The translations under genes and the position numbers were made by a program. From Dermabacteraceae bacterium TAE3-ERU5 (GTDB taxonomy: Bacteria; Actinomycetota; Actinomycetes; Actinomycetales; Dermabacteraceae), in contig JAHUUK010000007.1 of NCBI GenBank assembly GCA_019218375.1, positions 47,413 through 111,412 on the forward strand: 64,000 nucleotides of DNA, given 5' to 3'. Under the pieces are notes generated by a model, which did not search any database, was not told where the DNA came from, and was given only the letters and a program-made list of their open reading frames with translations. Shown here piece after piece: positions 27,822 to 37,192 of this stretch. Every line of letters begins with the position of its first letter. Position 1 is the stretch's first letter.

Positions 27822-29789
27822 CTAGATCAGTTTCTTTCCGCGCAGGAACCGCACCAGGAACACCGCCATGTCGGCCCTGGTCACGGGAAGATCGGGGCGG
27901 AACGTGCGATCCGGCCAGCCGGTAGAGATGCCGGTTTGCGCCAGGAATTCGATCTCCCGATAAAACAGGTGATTGCGCGGCACGTCTTGGAAACTGGGAC
28001 GGAGCGGCGGGGTATATCCCGCAGAGCCCCAGGCGCGGGTCAAAAACGCGGCCATTTCCAGGCGCTTCGACTGCGCCAGGCTGCGCATCTCAAAGCGGTC
28101 CTCGCCCACCTGCCAGCCGTTAATCAGCCCCTCGGCGCGCGCCCAGCACATCTCCTTATAGAACTGATAGTGCGGTTCAATATCGACAAACGGGGACTCC
28201 TCCGGCGGATTAAACGCCGGATAACCGGCCATGCGGTAAAGCATCGCCGCCACCGCGTCACGATTAATCGGCAGGGACGGGCGGAAAGTTTTATCCGGCC
28301 AGCCCGTAATCAAACCCAGTTCATAGGCCTGTTCGATCTCGGAAAAGAACATGTGTTCCGGCGGAACATCCGTGAAATGCTGGGCAGGGTGAATGTCTTC
28401 CTTGCCGACGGGCAGGAACGTCACCTTACCGCTGCCCGCTTCCCGCACGGCATCGCCGTACTCAAACGCTTGGGTGGGGGAGAGCGAATCCTCAACCGGC
28501 ATCCCCCAGGTGGGCTGCCAGGCGGCAGCAAAAGAACTGATCCACGCGCTTGCCTGACCGTTCTCCTCATGGAAGATCAGGCCGCGAGTCAGCCGGGAAA
28601 CCGTGTAATTGCCCTCGCGGTGAGGCAGCATATTTACGGTTCCCAGGAAGTATTCCCCGCGCTTGAGCAGGTAGGCATCGTAGGCGGCGCGGGAAGCCTT
28701 GCGCAGCCGCGCCCTCACCTTTGCGCGTAGCCGGTCCAACTGCGCGTACAGGGCGTCCCCGCAGCAGTCGGTGTAATTAACGTCCCGATGCGCACCCAGC
28801 ACCGGTACCTGCGCGGTAGTTCCCTTCTTAAAAGGCGTGCCGCCCACGTTTACCCGCCACTTCACCCTGTCGGCCACATTCCAGACGAAAGAACCGCCCA
28901 GCTTCCAGGCGATAACATCAGCCGCAGCTTCCAACGCTACTTCCGGGGCCGGTTCGTCCATAAACGAGCCAAGCAAACAAACACCGAACGAGCCGGTGTT
29001 AAAGCCCAGCGCGTGGGAACCCGCAACGGGCCGCAGCAGGCCGCCCTTGCGGCCCTCAAAAATCTGGCCGTAACGGTCAATCAACACGTTATAGCCGACG
29101 TCCGACCAACCGCGCGCACCCGTATGGAAATAGTGGATGGCGCGCACAATCTGGGCGCTCTGCGCGGGCGTGTAATCGTTCGCGCCCTCGCTATGGTGCA
29201 CGAAACAGGCGCGCAGATAACCGGCGGAGGAGGTCTTTTTGCCGCGGGTTTCGTCGGCGCCCCAGGCGGCGCGGCTAACTACCGCGGGAGCACCGGGGCC
29301 GGGGCGGTGGGATACGGGGCCGGGGCTAAACGGCGCCGCACCACCGCTACCGCCCACTCCCGTATCGCCCGGAAGCGGGCGCGAATCAAGCAAATGCACC
29401 GCCAGTTCCCCGGTGAAATCGCCGCCGTTCAGCCGAGATTCCACCTCAACCGTCACGGCATCTCCCGTCCAGACCGGGTTGGTAGCCGTATCTGCGGCGT
29501 CTGTTTCACCGGTTAGCGGATGCGGGGAAACCCAGCCCGAGACGCTGCCGTCGGCATAGTGGGCCCGCAGCCGCAGCACTTCGGGAATGCTCTGGCCGGG
29601 CCAGGAGAGGGCCACCAGATTGAAAGAACCGGAAACGCTGCGGGAGGCAGAAAGCGAACGCCTGCTGCGCCTGCGCGAAAGCTTTTTAACGGTGTGCGTG
29701 ATGCTGCCGGAATCATCCGCATGGGCCACCATCGGCACGGCGGCGAGGGCTGCGGAAGCGAGCAAAGCACGGCGGGGAAAGCTGCGCAT
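27822..29789 (-). CDS. Secreted N-acetylmuramoyl-L-alanine amidase (PGRP-type) with three SLH-like repeats
   Basis: The 655-residue protein has a twin-arginine-like signal (FPRRALLASAALAAVPMVAHA), a beta-rich region of about 130 residues, a PGRP/amidase-2 domain beginning VVSRAAWGADE, and three C-terminal SLH-like repeats with the ITGWPDKTFRP type core. Zinc ligands are visible as the His of ACFVHHSEG, the His of VLGAHRD and the Cys of TDCCGDALY. It probably cuts the stem peptide from peptidoglycan at the cell surface, held there by the SLH repeats. Confidence 0.88.
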   Translation of the reverse strand: MRSFPRRALLASAALAAVPMVAHADDSGSITHTVKKLSRRRSRRSLSASRSVSGSFNLVALSWPGQSIPEVLRLRAHYADGSVSGWVSPHPLTGETDAADTATNPVWTGDAVTVEVESRLNGGDFTGELAVHLLDSRPLPGDTGVGGSGGAAPFSPGPVSHRPGPGAPAVVSRAAWGADETRGKKTSSAGYLRACFVHHSEGANDYTPAQSAQIVRAIHYFHTGARGWSDVGYNVLIDRYGQIFEGRKGGLLRPVAGSHALGFNTGSFGVCLLGSFMDEPAPEVALEAAADVIAWKLGGSFVWNVADRVKWRVNVGGTPFKKGTTAQVPVLGAHRDVNYTDCCGDALYAQLDRLRAKVRARLRKASRAAYDAYLLKRGEYFLGTVNMLPHREGNYTVSRLTRGLIFHEENGQASAWISSFAAAWQPTWGMPVEDSLSPTQAFEYGDAVREAGSGKVTFLPVGKEDIHPAQHFTDVPPEHMFFSEIEQAYELGLITGWPDKTFRPSLPINRDAVAAMLYRMAGYPAFNPPEESPFVDIEPHYQFYKEMCWARAEGLINGWQVGEDRFEMRSLAQSKRLEMAAFLTRAWGSAGYTPPLRPSFQDVPRNHLFYREIEFLAQTGISTGWPDRTFRPDLPVTRADMAVFLVRFLRGKKLI

Positions 29790-29899
29790 GGCGTAACCTT
29801 TCCGGGCGGCAAAATAGGGGAAGGGGCCGACCGTTGCCCACCATAATAACGTTTCCGCAGGTAGAAGCCAGGTGTCACGGGTGCCGCTAGCATTGTCAC

Positions 29900-30220
29900 A
29901 TGGAGAACGTAAAAGTCACCGATGTCCCCGCTGGCGCCACCCTGGTGGATGTACGCGAAGAAAACGAATGGGTAGCAGGCCACGCACCGCAGGCGCGCCA
30001 CCTGCCCGCCAGCGAACTGCTGGCTCGCTACGGCGAGATCGACCCCGACGAAACCACCTACCTAATCTGCCGTTCCGGAGGCCGCTCCAGCCAGGCCGCG
30101 CAGTGGCTGGCGGGCAACGGCTACAGCGTCGTTAACGTAACCGGCGGCATGGGAGCCTGGCTGGAAGCAGGCCTGCCGATGGTGTCGGAAATCGACGGCA
30201 CGGAGCCGACGGTAATCTGA
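29900..30220 (+). CDS. Rhodanese-domain protein
   Basis: The 106-residue single-domain protein opens with VDVREENEWVAGH and has the active loop CRSGGRS with the persulfide-forming Cys near residue 57. It moves sulfur or acts in redox control in the cytosol. It is divergent from the amidase gene and converges on ppdK. Confidence 0.9.
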   Translation: MENVKVTDVPAGATLVDVREENEWVAGHAPQARHLPASELLARYGEIDPDETTYLICRSGGRSSQAAQWLAGNGYSVVNVTGGMGAWLEAGLPMVSEIDGTEPTVI

Positions 30221-30252
30221 CGCCTACCGGGCAGGCCTGCCCGCTCAGCCAC

Positions 30253-32940
30253 TCAGTGCCTGGGCACGAAATCAGCTACGGTCAGCGCCGCCCGGGCAGC
30301 TTCGAGCCGCGCGACGGGCACCCGGAACGGCGAGCAGGAAACGTAGTCCAGGCCCACCCAGTTAAAGAAGTGAATCGAGTCCGGATCGCCGCCGTGCTCA
30401 CCGCACACACCCAAATGGAGCTGCGGGTTTTCCCTGCGCCCGCGTTCCGCCGCGATCCGCACCAGCTCGCCCACACCGTACTGATCCAGCGTCTCGAACG
30501 GGCTTAGCAGCAGAATGCCGCGCTCGCGATAGGTGAAGAAGAACCCGGCCTCCACGTCATCGCGCGAAAAGCCCCACGTGGTCTGCGTGAGATCGTTCGT
30601 GCCGAACGAGAAGAACGCGGCTTCCTGCGCGATTTCGTCAGCCCGCAGCGCGGCGCGCGGCAGCTCAATCATGGTGCCGACGCTGGCGGCCAGATCCATG
30701 CCCGTTTCCTCCCGCACCGCGTCGGCCACCGCAGCGATCTCCTTTTTGATCTCGCGCAGCTCACGGATCGACGCGACCAGCGGCACCATGATCTCTACCT
30801 GCGGCGTAAGCCCGCGCCTGCGGCATTCGGCCTCCGCCTCCAAGATCGCGCGGGTCTGCATCCCGAACAGGCCGGGAATAGTCAGCCCCAAACGCACCCC
30901 GCGCAGGCCCAGCATCGGGTTCTGTTCGTGCATCCGCTGCACCGCGTCCAGCACCAGGCGGTCATATTCGCTCACCTCTCCCTGCGCCAGGGCCGCCTTC
31001 ACGCTCAGCTCCGTTAGATCGGGCAGGAACTCGTGCAGCGGCGGATCCAGCAGCCGCACCGTCACGGGAGCGCCCGCCATCGCGGTAAACAGCTCCACGA
31101 AGTCGTCCCGCTGCAACGGCAGCAGCGCGGCTAGCGCCGCCTCGCGTTCGTCGGCGCTCGCCGCCAGGATTAGCCTTTCCACCAGTGCGCGGCGCTGCCC
31201 CAGGAACATGTGCTCGGTACGGCACAGGCCGATCCCCTCCGCGCCCATCCTGCGTGCCCGGGCCGCATCCGCCGGGGTATCGGCGTTGGTGCGCACCCGC
31301 ATCCGGCGATGCTTATCGGCCAGCCGCATCAGCGTGTCCACGGCCCGCACCAGTTCGCTGCCCTCCGCCGGGTCCAGCTCGCCCTCGAAGTAGCTGACCA
31401 CCTCGCTGGGGGCCACCGGCACCTCGCCCCGGTAGACGAGGCCGGTTGAGCCGTCGATGGAAAGCAGATCTCCCTCGCGCAGCACCACCTCTCCCGCTAC
31501 CCGCACCACCCGTGCGGCTTCGTCCACGTCAAACTCCTCGACGCCGCAGACGCAGGTTTTGCCGAGGCCGCGCGCCACCACGGCGGCGTGCGAGGTCTTG
31601 CCGCCACGGGAAGTCAGCACGCCCTCGGCGGCGAGCATGCCCTCCAGATCGTCCGGGTTGGTTTCCCGGCGCACCAGGATTGTGGCTTCGCCGTTCGCGG
31701 CGGCCTCGGTCACGCTCGCGGAATCGAACACCACCCGGCCCACCGCCGCGCCGGGGGAGGCGTTCATGCCGCGCGCCAGCACGGCGGGGGAGGGGGAAAG
31801 ATCGAAGCGGGGGAACATGAGCTGCGTGAGCTGCTCCCCGGTGACCCGGCGCAGCGCCTCTGCCTCGTCTATCACTCCCTCCGAGAGCAGGTGGGCTGCG
31901 ATCCGGAACGCCGCTGCGGCTGTGCGCTTACCCACCCTGGTCTGCAGCATCCACAGGCGGCCCGATTCGACCGTGAATTCGATATCGCACAGGTCCCGGT
32001 AGTGCTTTTCCAGGAGCGTCATGATCTCGGTCAGTTCGCTGTAGGCCTGGGGTAATACCTCTGCCAGTTCCGGCAGCGGGCGGGTGTTGCGGATCCCCGC
32101 CACCACGTCTTCTCCCTGTGCGTTCACCAGGAAATCGCCGTACACCCCGGCCTCCCCGGTTGCGGGATCGCGCGTGAACGCCACCCCGGTAGCGGAGTTT
32201 TCATCCAGGTTGCCAAACACCATCGCGCACACGTTTACGGCGGTGCCGATATCGTGCGGGATACGTTCACGGTTACGGTAGATGCGCGCCCGGTCGGTGT
32301 TCCAGGAAGCAAACACGGCCCGGATGGACATGGCGAGCTGTTCGTGCGGGTCCTGCGGGAAATCGCGCCCCGTCTGCGCGCGGATAATCCGCTTGAATTC
32401 CTCTGTTATCTCCCGCAGCGCGGCGGCATCAAGTTCAACGTCGGCGCGTACCCCGGCGCTTTCTTTCGCCTCATCCAGTACCCGCTCGAAAAGCTGTGCC
32501 TCGACGCCCAGCACGGTGCGACCAAACATTTGCAGCAAACGGCGGTAGGAATCGTAGGCGAAGCGCTCACTGCCGCTCAGTCTGGCCAGTGCGGGCACGG
32601 TGGCATCGTTCAGGCCGACGTTCAGGACCGTTTCCATCATTCCCGGCATGGAAAACTTCGCGCCGGAGCGCACGGACACCAGCAGGGGGTTTTCCGTATC
32701 CCCGAAACTGCGGCCGAGTTCCCTAGCTACGTCCTCCAGTGCGGCCGACACCTGCGCGGCCAGCTCCGGCGGCTCGTGGCCCTCGCTCAGATAACTGCGG
32801 CAGGCGTGCGTGGTGACGGTGAAACCGGGCGGAACGGGAATCCCGAGGCGGGTCATCTCAGCCAGATTGGCGCCCTTGCCGCCGAGCAAATCCTTTTGCT
32901 CCCGGCTGCCTTCGCTAAACGGGTAGACGTACTGGGTCAT
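30253..32940 (-). CDS. ppdK: Pyruvate, phosphate dikinase
   Basis: The 895-residue enzyme has the usual three parts: an N-terminal ATP-binding domain (LLGGKGANLAEM), the central phosphohistidine domain (GGKTSHAAVVARGLGKT), and the C-terminal pyruvate-binding barrel (SFGTNDLTQTTWG; CGEHGGDP). It interconverts pyruvate and PEP. Length is normal for the family. It is preceded by its own promoter gap and no regulatory PDRP gene is adjacent. Confidence 0.95.
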   Translation of the reverse strand: MTQYVYPFSEGSREQKDLLGGKGANLAEMTRLGIPVPPGFTVTTHACRSYLSEGHEPPELAAQVSAALEDVARELGRSFGDTENPLLVSVRSGAKFSMPGMMETVLNVGLNDATVPALARLSGSERFAYDSYRRLLQMFGRTVLGVEAQLFERVLDEAKESAGVRADVELDAAALREITEEFKRIIRAQTGRDFPQDPHEQLAMSIRAVFASWNTDRARIYRNRERIPHDIGTAVNVCAMVFGNLDENSATGVAFTRDPATGEAGVYGDFLVNAQGEDVVAGIRNTRPLPELAEVLPQAYSELTEIMTLLEKHYRDLCDIEFTVESGRLWMLQTRVGKRTAAAAFRIAAHLLSEGVIDEAEALRRVTGEQLTQLMFPRFDLSPSPAVLARGMNASPGAAVGRVVFDSASVTEAAANGEATILVRRETNPDDLEGMLAAEGVLTSRGGKTSHAAVVARGLGKTCVCGVEEFDVDEAARVVRVAGEVVLREGDLLSIDGSTGLVYRGEVPVAPSEVVSYFEGELDPAEGSELVRAVDTLMRLADKHRRMRVRTNADTPADAARARRMGAEGIGLCRTEHMFLGQRRALVERLILAASADEREAALAALLPLQRDDFVELFTAMAGAPVTVRLLDPPLHEFLPDLTELSVKAALAQGEVSEYDRLVLDAVQRMHEQNPMLGLRGVRLGLTIPGLFGMQTRAILEAEAECRRRGLTPQVEIMVPLVASIRELREIKKEIAAVADAVREETGMDLAASVGTMIELPRAALRADEIAQEAAFFSFGTNDLTQTTWGFSRDDVEAGFFFTYRERGILLLSPFETLDQYGVGELVRIAAERGRRENPQLHLGVCGEHGGDPDSIHFFNWVGLDYVSCSPFRVPVARLEAARAALTVADFVPRH

Positions 32941-33060
32941 GGCGTTCTCCCATCGCTCAACGCAAGAAAGGCGACGTTGCCTTCCTCACATTTATTATAG
33001 GAGTCGGTTGCCACGGACACGCAAACAGGCGCAGGTCAGACCGGGAGAGGCGGAATCGCT

Positions 33061-33378
33061 TTACTTTCCGCCCAGCTTGGCCAGGCGCTTAACCGCCTGC
33101 AGGATCTCGTCCATCTTCTGATTGACCTCTTCTTCGCTGCCGCTCAGGGCCGCGTGCTTCACGCAGGCGTGCAGGTGATCGTCCACCAGTTCCAGGGAAA
33201 CCGCCTGCAGTGCGGAAGAAACCGCGCTCACCTGATTCAGCACGTCTATGCAATAGACGTCGTCATCCACCATGCGCTGCAACCCCCGCACCTGGCCCTC
33301 GATCAGCTTTAAACGGCGCAGATAGGCGGCCTTGCGGGGGGCATAGCCAGGGTCCTGGCTGTGGCAGCTATCGCTCAT
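33061..33378 (-). CDS. csoR: CsoR-family metal-sensing repressor
   Basis: The 105-residue helical protein has Cys43, His68 and Cys72, with the same 25- and 4-residue spacings as the Cu(I) ligands of mycobacterial CsoR. It would release DNA on binding copper. Its ATG shares one base with the purB stop (TAATG), so it is coupled to a purine gene and not to a copper ATPase; no copper exporter is in the window. Confidence 0.88.
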   Translation of the reverse strand: MSDSCHSQDPGYAPRKAAYLRRLKLIEGQVRGLQRMVDDDVYCIDVLNQVSAVSSALQAVSLELVDDHLHACVKHAALSGSEEEVNQKMDEILQAVKRLAKLGGK

Positions 33379-34787
33379 TAGGCCTCCTGGATACGCGCTG
33401 CCAGCTCGGGCGCGTAACCGAGGTAGGTGGCGGGAGTCAGCGCAATCAGCCTTTCCTCAACTTCCGCGGGCAGGCCCAGGGAAGAAACGAACTCGCGCAT
33501 ATCGTCGGCCCCGATACGGCGGCCACGGGTCAGTTCCTTAAGGCGTTCGTAGGGGTTTTCCATGCCGGGAACGCCCTGGATGGCCAGGGTGCGCATAACC
33601 GACTGCACGGCTTCTCCCAGCACCTCCCAGTTCCGCTCCAGATCGCCCGCCATCTGCTGCGGGTCGATATCCAGCCCGGCCAGGCCGCGGCGAATGTTGC
33701 CGATAGCGAGGAGCGAATGACCAAACGCCGGGGCGATGTTGCGTTGCGTGGTCGAATCGGTAAGGTCGCGCTGCAGGCGGGAAGTGACGAGGGTTTCGCT
33801 GAGCACGTTGAAAAGCGCCGCCGAAATCTCCAGGTTCGCCTCCGCGTTCTCGAAACGAATCGGGTTCACCTTGTGCGGCATGGTAGACGAACCGGTGCCG
33901 CCCTGCGCGGAAAGCCGCTGGCGGAAGTAGCCGAGCGAAATGTAGGTCCAAACGTCCGTGGCCAGGTTGTGCAGGATACGGCCGACGCGGGCGATGTCGT
34001 CGTAAAGCTCGCTCTGCCAGTCGTGCGATTCAATCTGCGTGGTGAGAGGGTTCCAGGTCAGGCCCAGGCCCTCCACGAAAGTACGGGAAATCTCCTGCCA
34101 ATCGGTGCCGGGAACGGAAATCGCGTGCGCGGCGTAGGTGCCGGTAGCGCCGTTTATTTTGCCCAGGTACTCGGCGCGGGAAAGGCGCTGCTCCTGGCGG
34201 CGCAGGCGCTGCACGAACACCGCCAGCTCCTTGCCCAGGGTGGTGGGGGTAGCAGCCTGCCCGTGCGTGCGCGACAGCATCGGGGTGTCGGCCGCCGCAG
34301 CGGAAAGATTAGCCAGATCGGCGATCAAATCCCGCAGCGCGGGCAGCCAAACCTGGGTGGTGGCACCCTTCACCATCAGCGCGTAAGAAAGGTTATTGAT
34401 GTCCTCCGAAGTGCAGAAAATATGCACGATCTCGGACAAATCCTCCAGCGAGGTACCGGTCAGGCGGCGCTTGATGTAATACTCAACCGCCTTTACGTCG
34501 TGCACCGTCTCCCGCTCAATCGCGGCGTGCTCCGCAATGCCCTCCGCGGAAAAGTCCAGGGGAATCCGGCGCAGCAGTTCCCGCTCGTCCTCGCGCAGCT
34601 CGCGCACGCCGGGAAGGGCGCGGGAATCAACCAGGTGAATCAGCCATTCGATCTCCACCTTGATGCGGTAACGGTTCAGGGCCGGTTCGGAAAGATGATC
34701 CAGCAGGGGAGCGACGCTGGCGCGGTAGCGGCCATCGAGGGGGGTCAGAGCAACAGCGGGGGTGATGTCAGCAAAAGAGGGGGACAT
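33378..34787 (-). CDS. purB: Adenylosuccinate lyase
   Basis: The 469-residue protein has the fumarase/aspartase superfamily signature GSSTMPHKVNPIRFENAEAN and the family opening LTPLDGRYRASVAPL. It catalyses two steps of purine synthesis. The csoR start overlaps its stop. Confidence 0.94.
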   Translation of the reverse strand: MSPSFADITPAVALTPLDGRYRASVAPLLDHLSEPALNRYRIKVEIEWLIHLVDSRALPGVRELREDERELLRRIPLDFSAEGIAEHAAIERETVHDVKAVEYYIKRRLTGTSLEDLSEIVHIFCTSEDINNLSYALMVKGATTQVWLPALRDLIADLANLSAAAADTPMLSRTHGQAATPTTLGKELAVFVQRLRRQEQRLSRAEYLGKINGATGTYAAHAISVPGTDWQEISRTFVEGLGLTWNPLTTQIESHDWQSELYDDIARVGRILHNLATDVWTYISLGYFRQRLSAQGGTGSSTMPHKVNPIRFENAEANLEISAALFNVLSETLVTSRLQRDLTDSTTQRNIAPAFGHSLLAIGNIRRGLAGLDIDPQQMAGDLERNWEVLGEAVQSVMRTLAIQGVPGMENPYERLKELTRGRRIGADDMREFVSSLGLPAEVEERLIALTPATYLGYAPELAARIQEA

Positions 34788-34904
34788 GCCCCCATTCTTT
34801 CACCCCGCGCGGCGGCGCGCTATTACCCAGCCCCAGCGCGAAACAACTTCGCTGCGCACAAGCCTGCGCGGGTGGCCCGATAGCGACGCTTTACGATTAG
34901 AGGC

Positions 34905-35984
34905 ATGACTACCCCCGAAGAACAGGTTCGTTTCCGCCCCTGCCTGAGCAAGCTCCCCGTATACGCTGCGGGCAAGCCCGCCCCGGACGGCTACAAGGTG
35001 TCCTCCAACGAATCCCCCTTTACCCCGCCCGCTAAGGTGCGCGAAGCGATCATCGCTCACATCGACGGCCTAAACCGCTACCCGTCTCCCGCCGTGGAAC
35101 CGCTGCGCAGCGCGCTCGCCGAACGCCACGGGGTAGAGCCGCACCAGATCGTGGTTTCCACCGGTTCCGTAGCGGTCCTGGGGGATGTAGTGCGCGCGCT
35201 GGTAGACGAAGGGGACGAGGTCGTTTACGCCTGGCGTTCCTTCGAGGCCTACCCGATCCTGGTCGGCTGCCACGGCGGCGAGTCCGTGCAGGTGCCGCTG
35301 ACCGCCGAGCTGGGGCACGACCTAGACGCGATGGCGGCGGCGGTAACCGACCGCACCCGCGCCGTCATCGTTTGCAACCCCAACAACCCCACCGGCACCG
35401 TGATCGGCCAGGCCGAGCTGGAAGAATTCGTTGCCAAAATTCCCGCGCACGTCGCTGTCGTGATCGACGAGGCCTACCTGGAGTTCATAGATGCCGAGGC
35501 GCAGATCGACGCCGAGGCAATCTTCCGGCGTTACGCCAACGTACTGATCCTGCGCACCTTCTCGAAAGTACACGGCATCGCCGGGCTGCGCATCGGGTAC
35601 GCGATCGCGCACCCCAAGATGGCGGCCGCGCTGCGCGCAGTGTCGGTTCCCTTCAGCGCCAACAGCCTGGCCCAGGCCGGTGCGCTCGCCTGCCTGGATA
35701 AGGAAGTGCACGCCGAACTGATGGTGCGCGCCGCGCACATCCGGGCGGAACGCGCCCGCGTCTACGCCGCGCTGGAAGAACAGGGATGGCAGTTGCCGCC
35801 CCGCAGCCAGGGCAACTTCGTTTACCTGCCGCTTGGAGAACGCACCCAGGAATTCGCGGCATTCGCGGCAGAGCGAGGGCTCATCACCCGCGCCTACGCG
35901 AGCGATGGCGTGCGCATCACCATCGGTGAGGACGAAGCAAACAGCCGCTTCATCGAAATCGCACGCGAATGGCTTACGGTTTAA
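34905..35984 (+). CDS. hisC: Histidinol-phosphate (or aromatic amino acid) aminotransferase
   Basis: The 359-residue class I/II aminotransferase has the KVSSNESPF substrate loop, CNPNNPTGT, VIDEAYLEF and the PLP lysine in TFSKVHGIAGLRIGYA. HisC and actinobacterial aromatic aminotransferases (Pat) look alike; no other histidine genes are nearby, so Pat is possible. It is divergent from purB. Confidence 0.85.
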   Translation: MTTPEEQVRFRPCLSKLPVYAAGKPAPDGYKVSSNESPFTPPAKVREAIIAHIDGLNRYPSPAVEPLRSALAERHGVEPHQIVVSTGSVAVLGDVVRALVDEGDEVVYAWRSFEAYPILVGCHGGESVQVPLTAELGHDLDAMAAAVTDRTRAVIVCNPNNPTGTVIGQAELEEFVAKIPAHVAVVIDEAYLEFIDAEAQIDAEAIFRRYANVLILRTFSKVHGIAGLRIGYAIAHPKMAAALRAVSVPFSANSLAQAGALACLDKEVHAELMVRAAHIRAERARVYAALEEQGWQLPPRSQGNFVYLPLGERTQEFAAFAAERGLITRAYASDGVRITIGEDEANSRFIEIAREWLTV

Positions 35985-36023
35985 CGCTTTTTATGCGCGC
36001 CTAGCCATACCGAACAAAACCTG

Positions 36024-36067
36024 CGCCCGCCCCGGAGAGGTATATTTCTGCCTTGTCGGGGCGGGCG
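36024..36067 (+). terminator. Hairpin after hisC
   Basis: Perfect eleven-base arms CGCCCGCCCCG and CGGGGCGGGCG enclose a 22-base loop. There is no T-run, so termination strength is uncertain. Confidence 0.5.
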
Positions 36068-36202
36068 GTTGCCATATTAAGAGCGGTTTTCTCGTCTTTT
36101 AACCCGGAACTAACATTCGCCGGGTAGGGTTAGTGGACTTGCCCGTGCCCCTAGAGAGGTCACGGAAAGACGGAAAGTTTCACTAAGAAATGGGGACGAA
36201 GC

Positions 36203-36781
36203 ATGGCTGTTGAACGCCGAGCCGACGACACCCGGATGCATACCGCTGAATTCGCCGCCCTCACAACGGATGATCTTGACTACGAAGAAGACGTGATCGT
36301 AGCGGATTCACCGCTACCGCTCCTGCTGGTGCTTTTGCTCGTCGCCGCAGGCGGCGCTCTGGGAGCCGTATTGCGCGTACAGGTAGCCATCTCCATGCCG
36401 GTGGTGGTGTCATCGCAAATTATCGGTTTTCCCTGGCCCACCCTCGCGGTAAACATGGTGGGTTGCATCATTATCGGCTTTGCGGCAGTGGCACTGGAAC
36501 TGCGCCCGCGCACCTCGGCCTGGGTCCGACCATTTCTAGTCACGGGTTTCTGCGGTGGATTCACCACCGTATCCACCGTCGGTTTCGAATTTGCAGAGAT
36601 GGTCGGGGGAGGATTTCCCAGCCTCGCGCTCGGCTACGCAGCGCTCACCATGGTTGTTTCACTAGGAGGCTGTGCATTCGGCATCAGCGCCGCAGAAAGT
36701 CTTTTCTGCAACGGTGAAAAACAGGAAGCAGCAGCCGCGAGCGGCAAGCAGAAAAACAAAGGCAAAGCGGGGAACAAATAG
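36203..36781 (+). CDS. crcB: Fluoride channel subunit FluC/CrcB 1
   Basis: The 192-residue protein has the Fluc motifs GGALGAVLR, TLAVNMVGC and GFCGGFTTVSTVGFE. It is longer than the usual 125 residues because of an acidic N-terminal extension of about 30 residues and a lysine-rich C-terminal tail (SGKQKNKGKAGNK). Fluc channels are dual-topology dimers exporting fluoride; here two unequal subunits are encoded side by side, which implies a heterodimer. Confidence 0.9.
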   Translation: MAVERRADDTRMHTAEFAALTTDDLDYEEDVIVADSPLPLLLVLLLVAAGGALGAVLRVQVAISMPVVVSSQIIGFPWPTLAVNMVGCIIIGFAAVALELRPRTSAWVRPFLVTGFCGGFTTVSTVGFEFAEMVGGGFPSLALGYAALTMVVSLGGCAFGISAAESLFCNGEKQEAAAASGKQKNKGKAGNK

Positions 36782-37192
36782 ATGGAAACCGTACCTCCCC
36801 TGAACGTCGTCATTGCCATAGCGATCGGCGGGGCCTGCGGCGCCTGCCTGCGTTACCTGATCAGCCTGGTCGGCGCCAGGCTCGAAAGCGAAGATGACCG
36901 GCCACGCATCCCCTGGTACACGTTCGCCGCCAACGTGCTCGGTGCGCTGCTGCTCGGGTTTGTGCTGCGGGTTTCCGCAGAAGCGGAAATCTCCCCGGAT
37001 TCCCCCCTCTACCTGGGACTGGCGGTCGGGGTTTGCGGCGCGCTGACCACCATGAGCTCCTTCGCCCTGGAAGTGGTGCAGCTCTTTAGGCGCAGCGCCA
37101 CGGTGGAATCAATCGGCTACCTGCTGCTCACCCTCGGCTCGGTAATGGCCGCGTTCATACTGGCAATATCTATCCCCGGTTACTGGCTGTGA
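36782..37192 (+). CDS. crcB: Fluoride channel subunit FluC/CrcB 2
   Basis: The 136-residue protein starts directly after the first crcB stop and has GGACGACLRY, TFAANVLGALLLG and GVCGALTTMSSFALE. Together with the first subunit it should form a fixed-orientation heterodimer. Its stop overlaps the GTG of the next gene by four bases (GTGA). Confidence 0.9.
   Translation: METVPPLNVVIAIAIGGACGACLRYLISLVGARLESEDDRPRIPWYTFAANVLGALLLGFVLRVSAEAEISPDSPLYLGLAVGVCGALTTMSSFALEVVQLFRRSATVESIGYLLLTLGSVMAAFILAISIPGYWL

Noticed and set aside
33210..34883. 557-codon plus-strand open frame
   Set aside because: Antisense to purB and csoR, low-complexity composition.
36068..36202. Fluoride riboswitch before crcB
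   Set aside because: The leader lacks the conserved GGCGAUG/CUGAUGA-type elements I would expect; no convincing fold seen.
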